In this document: one piece after another, positions 63,120-64,000 of the stretch | Position numbering within the stretch: position 1 is the first letter of the stretch | How the letters are laid out: each line of letters starts with the position of its first letter | Source of the DNA: Flavobacteriaceae bacterium | GTDB lineage: Bacteria > Bacteroidota > Bacteroidia > Flavobacteriales > Flavobacteriaceae | NCBI GenBank assembly: GCA_029243245.1 | Contig: JAQWSK010000010.1 | Span: 1 to 64,000, forward strand | Length of the DNA stretch: 64,000 bases | Direction of reading: 5' to 3' | Position numbers and translations under genes: made by a program | The notes under the pieces: generated by a model | The model's input: only the letters and a program-made list of their open reading frames with translations | What the model was told of the DNA's origin: nothing | Databases searched by the model: none

Positions 63120-63701
63120 TTAAAGTTTATTCAAAGCCAACTTTATTAGTGTTTCTAATGATCTTTCAGGATCGCTTTGAATTAGGTTATCAATTACTTT
63201 TTCTGAGGCTCTTCGATTATATCCTAGTACCTCTAATGCTGATAACGTTTCTTCTTTAGTTGTATTGTTTGATTTTGTATGAATTTGCTCAATCCCATAA
63301 AGGTTTTTAACCTTATCTTTAAGTTCGATTATAAGACGTTGAGCTGTTTTAAGACCAATTCCCTTTACGCTTTTTATCCTGTTTAGATCCTCACATACAA
63401 TTGAATTTTGAACCTCTTCAGGAGTTAATGATGAAAGCATAGTTCTTGCAATACTTGTTCCTATTCCTGAAACACTAATTAATAATCTAAAAACTGCACG
63501 CTCTAACTCAGTAACAAAACCATATAATATATGTGCGTCTTCACGAATTTGTAAATGAGTGTATATTGTAATCTTATCTTGATTTTTGAGTTGTCCAAAA
63601 GTATGTAACGATATGTTTACTTCATACCCCACTCCTTGACAATCAATCACTAAATGTGTAGGATGTTTTTCTACTAAAAGCCCTTTAAGTTGAGTTATCA
63701 T
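63120..63701 (-). CDS. ruvA: Holliday junction branch migration protein RuvA
   Basis: Tetrameric junction-binding protein that loads RuvB. The OB fold starts MITQLKGLLVEKHPTHLVID; HhH motifs are LISVSGIGTSIARTMLSS and IKSVKGIGLKTAQRLIIELKDK; the C-terminal RuvB-binding domain follows (ETLSALEVLGYNRRASEKVI). 193 aa. Adjacent to sprA (1 bp) and the malic enzyme (2 bp). Confidence 0.96.
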   Translation of the reverse strand: MITQLKGLLVEKHPTHLVIDCQGVGYEVNISLHTFGQLKNQDKITIYTHLQIREDAHILYGFVTELERAVFRLLISVSGIGTSIARTMLSSLTPEEVQNSIVCEDLNRIKSVKGIGLKTAQRLIIELKDKVKNLYGIEQIHTKSNNTTKEETLSALEVLGYNRRASEKVIDNLIQSDPERSLETLIKLALNKL

Positions 63702-63703
63702 TA

Positions 63704-64000
63704 TTATTCTCTTTGTTGTGAATCTACAACTGCTAATGCAGCCATATTAACAATTTCTTGAACTGAAGCACCTAACTGTAGTATATGAACAGGTGCATTT
63801 AGACCCATTAAAATTGGCCCTATGGACAATGTCCTATTTAGTTCTTTCATAAGTTTATAGGTAATGTTAGCGGAATCAAGATTGGGGAAAATCAATGTAT
63901 TTACATTTCTTTTTGATAATTGTGAAAAAGGAAATCTGTTTTTTGACATATCTTTATTTAAAGCAAAATCTGATTGAACTGGACCATCCACAACAATATT
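63704..64000 (-). CDS. NADP-dependent malic enzyme, C-terminal part (partial)
   Basis: The gene continues beyond the window; only the last 98 codons are visible. They match the end of the phosphotransacetylase-like domain fused to bacterial malic enzymes: VDGPVQSDFALNKDMSKNRF, LIFPNLDSANITYKLM, and IGPILMGLNAPVHILQLGAS. The enzyme converts malate to pyruvate with NADP reduction; the regulatory PTA domain is usually inactive as a transferase. It precedes ruvA by 2 bp. Confidence 0.88.
   Translation of the reverse strand, partial: NIVVDGPVQSDFALNKDMSKNRFPFSQLSKRNVNTLIFPNLDSANITYKLMKELNRTLSIGPILMGLNAPVHILQLGASVQEIVNMAALAVVDSQQRE

Noticed and set aside
1-64000. CRISPR arrays, insertion sequences, prophage, integrase, toxin-antitoxin or restriction genes
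   Set aside because: No regularly spaced repeats, transposase, integrase or phage structural motifs were seen; all long ORFs are assigned to housekeeping, envelope or respiratory families or described as unknown.

Overview
The window is chromosomal DNA from an AT-rich, free-living member of the Bacteroidota, most likely class Flavobacteriia. This rests on the type IX secretion genes (sprA, a porG-like gene, a substrate with a C-terminal sorting domain), a CarboxypepD_reg-type TonB receptor, the fused folK-deoxynucleoside kinase, DUF2797/DUF4286/DUF2141/DUF6089-type proteins, and recurrent promoter-like TAnnTTTG boxes with few obvious Shine-Dalgarno sequences. Spacing is very tight: many genes overlap by 1-20 bp, and several convergent pairs share stop-codon bases. 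I see no transposase, phage gene, CRISPR array, rRNA or integrase.

Layout. 1-435: a truncated [2Fe-2S] protein remnant, a terminator, and tRNA-Leu(UAA) and tRNA-Gly(GCC). 436-8625: mutS, a SpoU-type methyltransferase, the folK-dNK fusion, a queuosine-precursor transporter, rluF, DUF2797 and a GH3 family protein. 8626-14412: the tig-clpP-clpX protease operon, divergent from rpsP-rimM, then a glutaryl-CoA dehydrogenase-like gene. 14416-17524: a TonB-dependent receptor, a secreted basic protein and tRNA-Leu(CAA). 17637-24513: prs, rplY and pth, facing a secreted metalloprotease gene and its coupled lipoprotein gene. 24592-34497: ribF, serS, DUF4286, rsmA, mgtE, a D-2-hydroxyacid dehydrogenase, then aspartate kinase, GNAT, hydrolase and pdxJ on the minus strand, then nadK. 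34543-39715: the envelope-assembly run porG-like, uppS, bamA, ompH, ompH. 39765-41972: a frameshifted gamma-carbonic-anhydrase-like gene, an Nfu/NifU protein and tsaB. 41985-47790: a tripartite MacAB-TolC type export operon. 47959-49293: a small regulator/membrane/DUF2141 operon. 49361-54372: the cytochrome oxidase subunit III/IV and assembly cluster with heme O synthase. 54497-64000: tonB, gcvH, sprA, ruvA and the 3' end of a malic enzyme gene.

How the genes work together. Outer-membrane biogenesis (BamA, the Skp-like chaperones) and T9SS parts (SprA, PorG-like) can export substrates such as the metalloprotease encoded here. TonB can energise the receptor. The oxidase cluster lacks catalytic subunits I and II, which must lie elsewhere. 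The least explained parts are two DNA palindromes embedded in promoters (49316-49335 and 47922-47948), the translationally coupled protease/lipoprotein pair, and the one-base frameshift in an A8 run of the gamma-carbonic-anhydrase-like gene. I did not find a convincing entirely new multi-gene system; these are the best candidates.
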